Origin: an uncultured Verrucomicrobiales bacterium
GTDB taxonomy: Bacteria > Verrucomicrobiota > Verrucomicrobiia > Verrucomicrobiales > Akkermansiaceae
DNA: 37,333 nt
Assembly (NCBI GenBank): GCA_949373085.1
Contig: CASICJ010000051.1
Span: 1 to 37,333, forward strand
Direction of reading: 5' to 3'
The notes under the pieces are model-generated. The model was not told the DNA's origin. It saw nothing but the letters and a program-made list of their open reading frames with translations, and ran no database searches. The translations under genes were made by a program, and so were the position numbers. This document shows, piece after piece, positions 19,341 to 28,598 of this stretch. The number at the start of each line of letters is the position of its first letter. Position 1 is the stretch's first letter.

Positions 19341-20690
19341 ATGTGGAAGGGCCGATTTTCAAAAGCAACCGCTGATCTTGTTCAACAATATGGAGAATCC
19401 ATCTCCTATGATTGGCGCTTATACCCACACGATATTCTAGGATCAATCGCCCACGCCAGAGCCCAGGTCAAAGCTGGAATCTTGACCGAGGACGAATTCT
19501 CTCAAATCGAAGATGGACTTCGCGAAATCGAGAAGGAAATTGCAGAAGGCCACTTTGAGTTCTCGATCGAACACGAGGATATCCATATGAATATCGAGGC
19601 GGCTCTCACCGAAAAGATCGGGGTAGCTGGTGCTAAGCTTCACACCGCACGTTCCCGAAATGATCAGGTTGCCACCGACACTCGCCTCTATTGTCGGGAC
19701 GCTATTGATGACCTCGTTACTCTTCTTGGTGGACTTCAGAATGCGCTTCTCAAACAGGCAAGCCGTTACGCCGAAACAGTCATTCCAGGATACACACACC
19801 TGCAGCGTGGCCAGCCAGTGACCATTGGCCACCACCTTCTCGCCTACGTTGAGATGCTGGCCCGGGATAAGAGTCGCCTTACCGAGGCCCGTCGTCGGGT
19901 CAACGTCTCCCCGCTAGGTTCTGGCGCCCTTGCAGGCTCAACTATTAATCTTGATCGCGAAGCAATTGCAGCGGAGCTGGGTTTTGACTCGGTGACCACG
20001 AATTCGATGGATGCCATTTCCGATCGTGACTACATTGCCGAGCTTCTTTTCGACTTTGCCCTCATCGGTGCTCACCTTTCTCGACTTTCTGAGGACTTAA
20101 TCCTCTGGTGTAGCAGCGAGTTTGGCTTTGTCACCTTATCAGATGCCCACACCACCGGATCATCTCTGATGCCTCAGAAAAAAAACCCTGATGTTTGCGA
20201 ACTCACGCGTGGAAAGACCGGTCGACTTTATGGTAATCTAACGTCAATCCTAACCTCGATTAAAGGACTTCCACTTACATACAATCGAGACCTCCAGGAG
20301 GACAAAGAACCCCTTTTCGACTCTATTGACACCCTGACCCTCGCTTTCAAGGTAAACACCGAAATGATCTCCGAAATGGAGATCAATGAAGACGCTTGTG
20401 CCGCCGCCTCAGAAGACCCGCTTCTCCTTGCCACGGACCTTGCAGACTGGCTTGTTAAACAAGGAATACCTTTCCGCTCGGCTCATGAGCTGGTCGGAAA
20501 AGCGGTTGCGACCTCAGTCCAATCAGGCATACCGCTTAACAAGCTCGATCTCACCGAAGTTGACCCGGCATTCACACCGGAAGCCTCCGGTGTTTTTTCG
20601 CTAAAAACAGCTCTCGAAGCCCGGTCCAATCCAGGAGCACCTTCAATAAAAAACGTCCGTGCGCAAATCGCCCGCTGGCGGGACGCTTAG
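19341..20690 (+). CDS. argH: Argininosuccinate lyase
   Basis: ArgH splits argininosuccinate into arginine and fumarate, the last step of arginine synthesis. The 449-residue product is near the usual 455-470. It has the conserved HTARSRNDQVATD (101-113), GYTHLQRGQPV with the catalytic His, and the flexible signature loop GSSLMPQKKNPD (273-284) with the catalytic Ser. The start is ATG 19341, just 50 bases after a terminator, so a promoter must be close by or within that stretch. The 3' end meets uvrA tail to tail with a 4-base overlap and no terminator between them. No other arg genes are adjacent, apart from the carA end at the window start. Confidence 0.97.
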   Translation: MWKGRFSKATADLVQQYGESISYDWRLYPHDILGSIAHARAQVKAGILTEDEFSQIEDGLREIEKEIAEGHFEFSIEHEDIHMNIEAALTEKIGVAGAKLHTARSRNDQVATDTRLYCRDAIDDLVTLLGGLQNALLKQASRYAETVIPGYTHLQRGQPVTIGHHLLAYVEMLARDKSRLTEARRRVNVSPLGSGALAGSTINLDREAIAAELGFDSVTTNSMDAISDRDYIAELLFDFALIGAHLSRLSEDLILWCSSEFGFVTLSDAHTTGSSLMPQKKNPDVCELTRGKTGRLYGNLTSILTSIKGLPLTYNRDLQEDKEPLFDSIDTLTLAFKVNTEMISEMEINEDACAAASEDPLLLATDLADWLVKQGIPFRSAHELVGKAVATSVQSGIPLNKLDLTEVDPAFTPEASGVFSLKTALEARSNPGAPSIKNVRAQIARWRDA

Positions 20691-23539
20691 CTAGTGAAAT
20701 CCCGTAAAGCTTGCCCAGTAAGAGATATTTTACTTTTTCTAACTTCGTCTGGAGTCCCAGTTGCTACAATGTTGCCCCCTCTCACCCCTCCAGTGGGGCC
20801 AAGGTCAATAAGGTGATCACAAACCGAGATCACATCTAGGTTATGCTCAACAACAACCAAAGAATGCCCGGCGTCGCGAAGCTTTAACAAGGCTTCAAGG
20901 AGAACCTGCACATCCTGATAGTGCAAGCCAGTCGTAGGTTCATCCAGAAGATAAAGCGTATGCCCCAGCGCTGATTTAGATAGCTCGCATGCCAACTTAA
21001 CTCGCTGAGCTTCACCACCCGAAAGCGTGTTAGCAGCCTGCCCAAGGCGCACATAACCTAAGCCGACCTCAAAAAGTGTATTCATAATCACACTCAATCT
21101 CGGAACTGCTCCAAAAAACTCACGCCCCTCCTCAATCGTCATTTTAAGTATATCTGCAATATTCTTCCCTCGATAGCGCACATCGAGAGTCTCACGATTG
21201 TAGCGATGTCCTCGGCAACCTTCACACTCGATCCAGACATCCGGTAAAAAGTGCATATCAATGCGGATTGAACCTCCACCCTGGCATTTCTCGCAGCGCC
21301 CACCTTTAACATTAAAACTAAAGCGTCCTGCTTTGTAACCCCGCTGCCTCGACAGAGGGAGCTGGGAGAACAGATCGCGCACCAAATCAAAAGCTCCAGT
21401 ATAGGTTGCCGGATTGGATCTCGGACTTTTGCCAAGAGGGCTCTGATCTACAATTACCACTTTTTCGAGATACTCCATGCCCTCAATCCCTTCGTGCTTT
21501 CCAGGCTCGTCCTTAGCTCGATGAAACTTTCTTGCTAAAGCACGACGTAAAACCCCATCTACTAAAGTCGATTTACCACTTCCGCTTGGCCCCGTCACAC
21601 CAACCAACTGCCCCAGCGGGATAGTAACATCCTCACCCTTTAAGTTGTTCTCACGCGGCCCTTTAATCGTTAGCTCGAACGCCGGTTTTCTTTTCCTAGA
21701 ATTTACTTTCGTCACCCCTCTTCGAAGCCAGCGTCCCGTTGGAGTATCAAGCTTCGCAATTTCGGCTGGAGTTCCCTGTGCCACTAACTCCCCACCGTGT
21801 TTCCCTGCCGCCGGACCAATCTCAACCACTTGGTCAGCCGCCATCACCATCGCCTCATCGTGCTCTACCACAACTACCGTATTACCGGCATCCCGCAAAC
21901 GCTGTAAGACCTGAATCAAACGCTCATTATCCATTGGATGCAGCCCGACACTAGGTTCATCTAAAACATACAAGACACCAGCTAATCCAGCACCCAGCTG
22001 TGTCGCGAGCCTTACTCTTTGGAATTCACCTCCAGACAAAGTCCCGCTCGCACGATCAAGCGCCAGATAACTTAAACCAACCTCATCAAGAAAAGATAAA
22101 CGTTTTTTCAACTCAGCAAGCACCCCTTTCATCGCCACCTGCCGGTCGGCGAAAACTTCCACCGTCCCAACCCAATCAAGGGCCTCACCAATCGGAGTTG
22201 AACAAAGCTCGTCGATTCCCTTCGCTCCATCTCTCCCCTTCAGCGTTACCGCAAGATACTCTTTTTTGAGCCGCTTCCCTTTACACACTTTGCACTCACG
22301 CGAAGTCATAAATCTCCCCATACTCCTTTTGACTCCATCACTTTCAGTCTCATGGTAAAGACGCTCAACCTGCTTACAGATTCCCTCAAATTCCTTCTTC
22401 CACGGGACAATCGCCCCGTCTTTCTTCCAAGGAACTTCAATTTTTTTATCGCCAGTCCCATAAAACAAAGCCTGTTTGAATTTCTCAGGAAAATTATCAA
22501 ATCGCTCATTTAGACTTACTCCAAAAAATCCAGCTAAAGCTTCGATATGTAAATGGTTCCAACCTTTCTTCTTTTTTGAGACCTTACTCCAAACAGCCAC
22601 TGCACCCTCGGCTAACGATTTACTCGGGTCCGGAACAACCAAAAACGGATCACAAAAAGCCTCCGTTCCAAGCCCATGACAAACTTCACATGCTCCTAAG
22701 TGCGAATTGAACGAGAAATGTTTTGGAGTCAGTAGCGGTAGCTCAAATCCAGTTTTGGCATTCCGATAACTTGTAGCAAAAGACAGTTCTTCCCAACGAT
22801 CAGCACCGGATTCTTGAGTCAAAGCGCGGACCTCAAGCCCGCAAATACGTATCGCGATCTCAACACTATCGGCCATCCGGGAATCACCCCCCTCTTTCAC
22901 AACTAAGCGATCCACTACAATTTCAATCTCACCTCCATCTTCCGGCCAAACTTCTTCCGCAGCCTCCAACTCGACGATTTCTCCATTAACACGAACCCTC
23001 ACAAACCCCTGTCGTTGGAGATCAGCAATCATCCCCTTCGAATCCCCCTCAGTCTTAATCGGCGCCAACAATATCAGCCGACTCCCTTCGGACCGATTGG
23101 AGAGACTTTTCACAATGTCGGCCGTCGACATCCGCATCAGCTCCTCACCAGTTTCTGGGTCATGAGGCACTCCGCCTGCGGCATAGAGGATACGAAGAAA
23201 ATCATGAATTTCGGTCACCGTTGCAATCGTAGAACGGGGATTACCCGCTCCGGTTCGCTGCTCAATGGCAATTGCAGGACTTAGCCCCTCGATTGAATCA
23301 ACCTCCGGCTTCTCTAGCTGATCAAGAAATTGACGTGCATAAACCGAAAGCGATTCCACATACCGACGCTGTCCCTCTGCATAGAGTGTATGAAATGCTA
23401 AACTCGACTTGCCACTCCCACTTACCCCAGTAATGGCGATCATTTTTCCACGTGGTAAATCAACATCAAGCCCCTTGAGATTATGTTGGCGTGCTCCTCG
23501 AATCCTGATCACACCGGAATTAGTCGCTGGTTCATCCAT
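20687..23539 (-). CDS. uvrA: Excinuclease ABC subunit A
   Basis: UvrA scans DNA for bulky damage and loads UvrB in nucleotide excision repair. The 950-residue chain holds two ABC ATPase modules. The first has Walker A GVSGSGKSS (38-46) and signature LSGGEFQRVRLA. The second has Walker A GPSGSGKST and signature LSGGEAQRVKLA. Zinc-module cysteines are seen at 284-287 (CEVC), in a later CKVC, and in CEKC/CEGC of the second module. I chose ATG 23539 (MDEPATN). An in-frame TTG 18 bases upstream falls in the T-tract of the tRNA-Cys terminator and is unlikely. The gene lies downstream of tRNA-Cys on the same strand. No LexA-type operator was recognised. Confidence 0.97.
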   Translation of the reverse strand: MDEPATNSGVIRIRGARQHNLKGLDVDLPRGKMIAITGVSGSGKSSLAFHTLYAEGQRRYVESLSVYARQFLDQLEKPEVDSIEGLSPAIAIEQRTGAGNPRSTIATVTEIHDFLRILYAAGGVPHDPETGEELMRMSTADIVKSLSNRSEGSRLILLAPIKTEGDSKGMIADLQRQGFVRVRVNGEIVELEAAEEVWPEDGGEIEIVVDRLVVKEGGDSRMADSVEIAIRICGLEVRALTQESGADRWEELSFATSYRNAKTGFELPLLTPKHFSFNSHLGACEVCHGLGTEAFCDPFLVVPDPSKSLAEGAVAVWSKVSKKKKGWNHLHIEALAGFFGVSLNERFDNFPEKFKQALFYGTGDKKIEVPWKKDGAIVPWKKEFEGICKQVERLYHETESDGVKRSMGRFMTSRECKVCKGKRLKKEYLAVTLKGRDGAKGIDELCSTPIGEALDWVGTVEVFADRQVAMKGVLAELKKRLSFLDEVGLSYLALDRASGTLSGGEFQRVRLATQLGAGLAGVLYVLDEPSVGLHPMDNERLIQVLQRLRDAGNTVVVVEHDEAMVMAADQVVEIGPAAGKHGGELVAQGTPAEIAKLDTPTGRWLRRGVTKVNSRKRKPAFELTIKGPRENNLKGEDVTIPLGQLVGVTGPSGSGKSTLVDGVLRRALARKFHRAKDEPGKHEGIEGMEYLEKVVIVDQSPLGKSPRSNPATYTGAFDLVRDLFSQLPLSRQRGYKAGRFSFNVKGGRCEKCQGGGSIRIDMHFLPDVWIECEGCRGHRYNRETLDVRYRGKNIADILKMTIEEGREFFGAVPRLSVIMNTLFEVGLGYVRLGQAANTLSGGEAQRVKLACELSKSALGHTLYLLDEPTTGLHYQDVQVLLEALLKLRDAGHSLVVVEHNLDVISVCDHLIDLGPTGGVRGGNIVATGTPDEVRKSKISLTGQALRDFTS

Positions 23540-23555
23540 TCGAGTCAACTGCCGC

Positions 23556-23592
23556 AAAAGAAAACCGCACCGGAAACGAATCCGGCACGGTT
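23556..23592 (-). terminator. Intrinsic terminator of tRNA-Cys
   Basis: Read on the minus strand, an 11-bp stem (23592-23582 with 23573-23563, including two G-U pairs) closes an 8-base loop. It is followed by a T-rich tract, TTTTCTTTT. The G-U pairs form only in minus-strand RNA, where the plus-strand copy would have A-C mismatches, so the orientation is clear. It begins 12 bases after the tRNA end and separates the tRNA from uvrA. Confidence 0.82.
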
Positions 23593-23603
23593 GTGAGAAA
23601 ACT

Positions 23604-23678
23604 TGGAGGCGGAGGCGAGAATCGAACTCGCGAATACAGGTTTTGCAAACCCGCGCCTTACCACTTGGCTACTCCGCC
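23604..23678 (-). tRNA. tRNA-Cys (anticodon GCA)
   Basis: The minus strand folds as a full cloverleaf. The acceptor stem is GGCGGAG/CTCCGCC, the anticodon stem CGGGT/ACCTG with loop TTGCAAA gives anticodon GCA, and the T arm has GTTCGATTC. The discriminator base is U, as expected for cysteine, and the CCA end is encoded (23606-23604). The D-loop has AGCC and GGTAA. It lies between a likely promoter and a terminator, so it is a single-gene transcript. Confidence 0.96.
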
Positions 23679-23688
23679 CTCTCGCGAA

Positions 23689-23717
23689 GATCTAATCTCC
23701 CAACCAGCAGCTGTCAA
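23689..23717 (-). promoter_or_regulatory. Likely sigma-70 promoter of tRNA-Cys
   Basis: On the minus strand a perfect -35 box TTGACA (23717-23712) is followed after exactly 17 bases by TAGATC (23694-23689, 3 of 6 matches to the -10 consensus). The expected start falls a few bases before the tRNA 5' end at 23678. The weak -10 box lowers confidence, but position and -35 box fit well. Confidence 0.6.
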
Positions 23718-23807
23718 TACCCTGATGCCTCAAAGGCTCATTCTCACCTCTTACGGCTGAAATCTGCTCTTTTCCACCAATCGCCCGTTTGATAACATCC
23801 TCCTGCA

Positions 23808-25922
23808 ATGGCACACCTACGTCATCTCATCGGGCTCTTTTTCCTGGCTCTTCTTCTAACTACTCCCGTATTGGCCCAAACACCAGAGGAGCTGGCTAGA
23901 CTCGATCCTGGTGGTCTCTACTACCAAGCTTGGTCACTTGTCAAACAAGCCGAGGAACTCGAAAAAAAAGAAGACTTTGTCGAATCGTTTACAAAATACC
24001 GCAAGGCCCGTTCGTTCTTTGATCTCATCACGATCACTCACCCAAACTTTAAACAGAAGGAGGGACTCAAATGGCGAACAAAGTCCACAACCGAGGCCAT
24101 GCAACGGATACACGCCAGTGCCCTTGCCCAACAGAAGGAACGACAAGACGCTGGAAAAACACCTCTTTTGGAGGTGCCTGGCGAGACAAAAGCTAGACTA
24201 ACCATTCCTGGAAAAGTTGACCCAAACGGACTAGCCACCAAGACGATTCGTGACCTGCAGGCCGAAATCACAAGCCTCAATGCCGATCTCCGCCGTCGAG
24301 AAAATATGCGTGATGCTGAGAGCGCTAGGATTCGCCGACAAATCCAAGAACGCCAAACCCAGCTCTCACGCCTCGCAGCATCCCCGCTAAGAAATCAGGT
24401 GGCTGAACTCAATCAGCAAATCGAACAACTCCGCCAGGAGCGCGATGCCATGGCTGCCGCCCGAGACAAGGCACTAGCCGATCAGCGCCTGACCTTACAG
24501 CGGCTTGCCTCAACTCAAAAAGCCCTGCTTGCCGCAAGAAATGAAGAGGAGCGCCTCAAAGCCGTTATTGCCAAACAGACCAAAATTAACAACAGGGTCG
24601 CGGAGGGCCAGCAGGGTCAGATCGATGCGCTGAAGACAACAATCAAAGAAAAAGACCGACTTCTGAACGAATCAAACCGCATCAACGCTGTATTAGAAAC
24701 CCGGCTTACCCAATCGGAAAAAATGGTGACTGAACTTCGTCAGGAGCGGAGCGCCTTAATCGAAGAGCGCGACCAAATGAAGGCTCTTCTTGGAATGGAT
24801 GAAACCAACCGAATTCAAAACCTCATCACGCAAAATGTCAGCCTCAGCAAAGAGCTTAATGAGGCCAAAGCAAACCTTGGACTTGTTCAACAAGATGCCA
24901 ACGCTTCAAAAGACAAGATCCTCATCGCCAAGCAGACTCTTGTGGTTGCCAAGGCAAAGATTCAAAATCTACAGAAAAGTGACATGCAAAGCAAACTGCG
25001 CATGGACCGACTACAAAAACGTCTCAAACAGGCTGAAAATGACCTTCTCGCACAACTCAACGGAGGGACGCTTAACAAGCGAGGAAAAGAGGAAGTCGCG
25101 CTTCTCCGAGGAGTGATCGACAAACTCAAAGCAAAGATACAAGCCCAGCAAGGCGCCGCCGAACTCCTCCTGAAACAGGGTGAAAAATTGGGAGAGAATG
25201 ACCAAAATTGGAAAGATGCACTCGCGCGTATCAGCGGGGATGAAAAAATAGAGCTGACCATTGAAGAAATGGAATTAATCGAAAAAACCTCCCCGCTCAG
25301 CCCAAGCCTCGAAAGCAATATCACTCCGAGCCCAGAGGAGCTCGCTGCCGGAACTTCACAACTCAGAGCCGCCAATAAAAACCTGAACACTGTCGCACGA
25401 CGCCTCTTTGCGAAAGGAGACTTTCAAGCCTCACGAGGAGCCCTCGAACTCATCGTAGATCAAGATCCCGGAGCCTGGGAGGCCATGATTAACCTTGGTA
25501 TTGTCCAACTTCGGCTGGATGATCCAACAGCCGCTACCGGGCAGTTTAGACAATCAATCCTTGTAGCCGGTGACCGGAAAATTCCCTACGCTCACTTCAT
25601 GCTAGGGGATTCACTTTATCGCGTTGAGCTTTTTCAACAAGCCGAGCAGGAACTTCGCCGCTCGCTTTCCTTCCAACCGCAAAATTCATTGGCTCACATT
25701 CTTCTTGGTAATATTGCCGGCAAAACCAACCGCTTTGACGATGCTAAATTCCACTTTCAGGAAGCTATCGCTCAGGACCCCAATTTACACGAACCCTACG
25801 TCAATCTTTCTATCATCTTCCTCCGGAAGGGACAAAAAGACGAGGCCCGAAAGTATTACCAGCGATACCTTGCAAAGGGTGGTGCCGCCCGACCACCGTT
25901 GGAAAATAGACTCATCAACTAA
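23808..25922 (+). CDS. Exported coiled-coil and TPR protein
   Basis: This 704-residue protein starts with a signal peptide (hydrophobic 8-20, cleavage likely after V-L-A near residue 23). A small N-terminal domain (about 25-100) has a helical, Lys-rich pattern with YYQAWSLVKQAEELEKKEDF. A long coiled coil, about 150-480, is rich in Glu, Gln, Arg and Leu with heptad spacing. Tetratricopeptide repeats fill about 525-700 (W-E-A-M-I-N-L-G-I-V-Q-L-R-L-D-D-P and similar units). It likely sits in the periplasm as a scaffold. I do not recognise a named family. It lies 43 bases before uxaC and is divergent from tRNA-Cys; any functional link to uxaC is unclear. Confidence 0.82.
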   Translation: MAHLRHLIGLFFLALLLTTPVLAQTPEELARLDPGGLYYQAWSLVKQAEELEKKEDFVESFTKYRKARSFFDLITITHPNFKQKEGLKWRTKSTTEAMQRIHASALAQQKERQDAGKTPLLEVPGETKARLTIPGKVDPNGLATKTIRDLQAEITSLNADLRRRENMRDAESARIRRQIQERQTQLSRLAASPLRNQVAELNQQIEQLRQERDAMAAARDKALADQRLTLQRLASTQKALLAARNEEERLKAVIAKQTKINNRVAEGQQGQIDALKTTIKEKDRLLNESNRINAVLETRLTQSEKMVTELRQERSALIEERDQMKALLGMDETNRIQNLITQNVSLSKELNEAKANLGLVQQDANASKDKILIAKQTLVVAKAKIQNLQKSDMQSKLRMDRLQKRLKQAENDLLAQLNGGTLNKRGKEEVALLRGVIDKLKAKIQAQQGAAELLLKQGEKLGENDQNWKDALARISGDEKIELTIEEMELIEKTSPLSPSLESNITPSPEELAAGTSQLRAANKNLNTVARRLFAKGDFQASRGALELIVDQDPGAWEAMINLGIVQLRLDDPTAATGQFRQSILVAGDRKIPYAHFMLGDSLYRVELFQQAEQELRRSLSFQPQNSLAHILLGNIAGKTNRFDDAKFHFQEAIAQDPNLHEPYVNLSIIFLRKGQKDEARKYYQRYLAKGGAARPPLENRLIN

Positions 25923-25965
25923 TTCTCGCTTGGACTTGGTTCACCTCATGGCCTAGCCTCTCGCC

Positions 25966-27384
25966 GTGGCTAGAGCATACCTTGATAACGATTTCCTTCT
26001 CTTCTCTGAGACAGCCCGCAAGCTTTTTCACGATACTGCGAAAAATCTGCCGATTATCGACTATCACACCCATCTGCCTCCAGATGAAGTGGCCACTAAC
26101 CAGCGTTGGGAAAACATCACCGATCTCTGGCTTGGTCACGACCACTACAAATGGCGAGCCATGCGGGCCAATGGAATTCCAGAATCGCATATCACCGGCA
26201 GTGCTCCTCCCAAAGAGAAATTCCGTGCTTGGGCCGAGACTATTCCGAATACCCTTCGTAATCCCCTCTACGACTGGACTCACCTCGAGCTCCGCCGCTG
26301 CTTCGATATCGATACTCTTTTGAGCCCTAAAACGGCAGACAAAGTCTGGGAGGCTTGTAACGAGCGCCTAAAAGACGAGGATTTCTCGGCACAAGGCCTC
26401 CTTCGTAAATTTCGAGTTGATGCTATCGGCACTACTGATGACCCTACCGACAATCTCTCCCACCACGAAATAGCAAATGCCTCTGATTGCCCTACTAAGA
26501 TTTACCCAACTTTCCGGCCCGACAAAGCATTCTTCGTTGACCGTCCTTCTCTCCTAAACCCGTGGCTTAACGATCTTGATGGCAACATTGTTACCTTTGC
26601 TGATTTTCTTATGGCGTTGAAGGCTCGTCATAATTACTTCCACGAAAAGGGCTGTCGCTTGACCGACCACGGGATGCGCTATGCTTTATCCAAGCCATGC
26701 GACGAAAGTAAAGCAGATCAGATTCTCGAAAAAGTCCGTAAAGGTGAAGCCGCCAACCCAGAAGAGACCGATTCTTTCGGCGCCCTCATCATGTATCACG
26801 TCGGTCAGTGGGTCTCCGAAAAGGACTGGACGATGCAACTCCATCTGGGACCAAAGCGGAATCCTAACACAAGACTCTTTGATAAACTAGGTCCCGACTC
26901 CGGATTTGATACCGTCGGCGACTGGCCGCAAGGCGACGCTCTTTTATCGTTCCTCGATTCTCTGTGCAAACTTAACAAACTACCAAAGACTATCGTTTAT
27001 AATCTTAATCCACGTGATAATGCTGTCTTAGCCGCTGCCTGCGGCTCTTTCCAAGAGGCTCCAATCCGTGGCAAAATCCAATTCGGCTCCGGATGGTGGT
27101 TCAACGACACCCTCCAGGGGATGGAATCTCAAATCAACACGCTCTCGGCGATCGGCCTACTTTCCCATTTTGTTGGAATGATTACAGATTCGAGATCTTT
27201 TTTATCCTTTCCAAGACACGAATACTTCCGCCGTTTGCTTTGTAATCTCGTGGGACAAGATGTGGAAGACGGTAAACTGCCCAATGACGAGCGCCTCATC
27301 AGCAAGATGATTGGGAATATCTGTTACCATAACGCTGAATCCTACTTTGGGCTCCCCCATCATTCAGAGAATCTCTTGGCCTAA
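25966..27384 (+). CDS. uxaC: Glucuronate (uronate) isomerase
   Basis: UxaC converts glucuronate to fructuronate and galacturonate to tagaturonate, the entry to hexuronate breakdown. The 472-residue protein has the standard family length and layout. It opens with the metal-binding DYHTHLPP (His34 and His36), then the long W-x-H-x-E-L-R-R region, LTDHGMRYA, NLNPRDNAVLAAACGSFQ and FVGMITDSRSFLSFPRHEYFRR. The start is GTG at 25966. No other uronate genes (uxaA, uxaB, uxuA) are adjacent, so the operon is split in this genome or the gene acts alone. A short possible hairpin follows the stop but is not a convincing terminator. Confidence 0.95.
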   Translation: MARAYLDNDFLLFSETARKLFHDTAKNLPIIDYHTHLPPDEVATNQRWENITDLWLGHDHYKWRAMRANGIPESHITGSAPPKEKFRAWAETIPNTLRNPLYDWTHLELRRCFDIDTLLSPKTADKVWEACNERLKDEDFSAQGLLRKFRVDAIGTTDDPTDNLSHHEIANASDCPTKIYPTFRPDKAFFVDRPSLLNPWLNDLDGNIVTFADFLMALKARHNYFHEKGCRLTDHGMRYALSKPCDESKADQILEKVRKGEAANPEETDSFGALIMYHVGQWVSEKDWTMQLHLGPKRNPNTRLFDKLGPDSGFDTVGDWPQGDALLSFLDSLCKLNKLPKTIVYNLNPRDNAVLAAACGSFQEAPIRGKIQFGSGWWFNDTLQGMESQINTLSAIGLLSHFVGMITDSRSFLSFPRHEYFRRLLCNLVGQDVEDGKLPNDERLISKMIGNICYHNAESYFGLPHHSENLLA

Positions 27385-27549
27385 AAACCCGCCGAAATAG
27401 GCGGATTCCAGCTTCGTTTTTTTCTAAAAAGCACGGTCGCTCTTTTGGCAGATAATGTTAGTGTCTCAGGGGTGCAAATTTTGAGTAAATCCCCTGCTGA
27501 CCTTCGCTTTCCCGGTGAAACGACAAACTCTCCTGATTGATTGAACCCG

Positions 27550-28584
27550 ATGCTTGATATTACCTTTGCCAACCCCCACTTTCTGTGGCTGATCATACCC
27601 CTCATCGGGGGACTTGTTTGGCGTTGGTTCAGCGTTCCAGCTTCTATTGCCGTCTCTTCAACCGACCACTACACCAAGACTGCGCCGAGGAAGCATTTTA
27701 CGCCCCGGCACCTGCTTCTCTTACTTGAAGTTTTTGCTGCAGCAGCCTTCATCTTTGCACTCGCTCGTCCCCAGTCTGATATGGAAATCGTTCCTGTGAC
27801 CAAGGAAGGAACCGACATCATGCTAGTGCTCGATTACTCGAACAGCATGGATGCATTCGACCCGCCATCTGACATGGATGACTCCGCTGTTCGGAAAGGC
27901 ATCGCCCAAGGGAGAATAAAGGACCGCCTAGGTGTTGCAAGGGATCAGATCAACCGCTTCGTTTCGAGACGTTCAGGCGATCGAATCGGCCTCGTTATTT
28001 TTGGACACCTTGGCAACCTCGCGGTCGACCCAACGATTGACCACGACCATCTCATTGGCTATGTCAATCAACTTGAGAATTCGCTTCTTTCTCAGAGTGA
28101 GCGTGGCACCAATATTGCTGGCGGAATCAGTCAAGGAATCATCGCCCTTAAAGATTACAATGAAACTAGACGCACCATCGTCCTAATCACTGATGGTGAT
28201 CACACGGTTCCTGACCCCGTTTACACTCCGGTCACAGCTGCAGAAGCAGCAAAAAAACAAGATATCACGATTCACACAGTCGGTATTGGAAGTGACGACC
28301 CTTTTCTCCTTGGACCACTTTCACGTATGGGTGCGACAATCCGCTTCGACACTAGGAACCTTGAAAAAATTGCCTCAATTACCGCTGGTCAATTTTTTCG
28401 AGCAAAGGACAATAAGGGTTTTGAAGATGTCATGGATACCATCGATGCTCTTGAAAAGACCTCGAAACAACGCCCAGCCCTGATTTATCAGCGGGATCTA
28501 TACCCCACTCTCTTGACCGGAGGAATCGCCGCCCTCGGCCTTGCCATCCTTCTCCGCCACACCCTTCTTCGAGAAATCTCTTAG
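27550..28584 (+). CDS. batA: BatA-like von Willebrand A membrane protein
   Basis: This 344-residue inner-membrane protein has hydrophobic segments at about 9-27 and 53-72, then a von Willebrand A domain, then a C-terminal helix at about 320-337. The metal-site motif D-Y-S-N-S (95-99), T187 in RGTNI and the acidic TDGD (about 215) form a complete MIDAS. The family is known from the Bat loci, which accompany MoxR-type ATPases and help with stress and envelope functions. Those upstream partners (MoxR, DUF58) are not here. I chose ATG 27550; an in-frame TTG lies 9 bases upstream. The next gene is 14 bases away, and this gene opens a five-gene run. Confidence 0.85.
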   Translation: MLDITFANPHFLWLIIPLIGGLVWRWFSVPASIAVSSTDHYTKTAPRKHFTPRHLLLLLEVFAAAAFIFALARPQSDMEIVPVTKEGTDIMLVLDYSNSMDAFDPPSDMDDSAVRKGIAQGRIKDRLGVARDQINRFVSRRSGDRIGLVIFGHLGNLAVDPTIDHDHLIGYVNQLENSLLSQSERGTNIAGGISQGIIALKDYNETRRTIVLITDGDHTVPDPVYTPVTAAEAAKKQDITIHTVGIGSDDPFLLGPLSRMGATIRFDTRNLEKIASITAGQFFRAKDNKGFEDVMDTIDALEKTSKQRPALIYQRDLYPTLLTGGIAALGLAILLRHTLLREIS

Positions 28585-28598
28585 ACTTCATTATCAAA

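Noticed and set aside
27389..27421. CCGCC/GGCGG hairpin after uxaC as terminator
   Set aside because: The T run begins about 12 bases after a 5-bp stem, so it does not fit an intrinsic terminator well.
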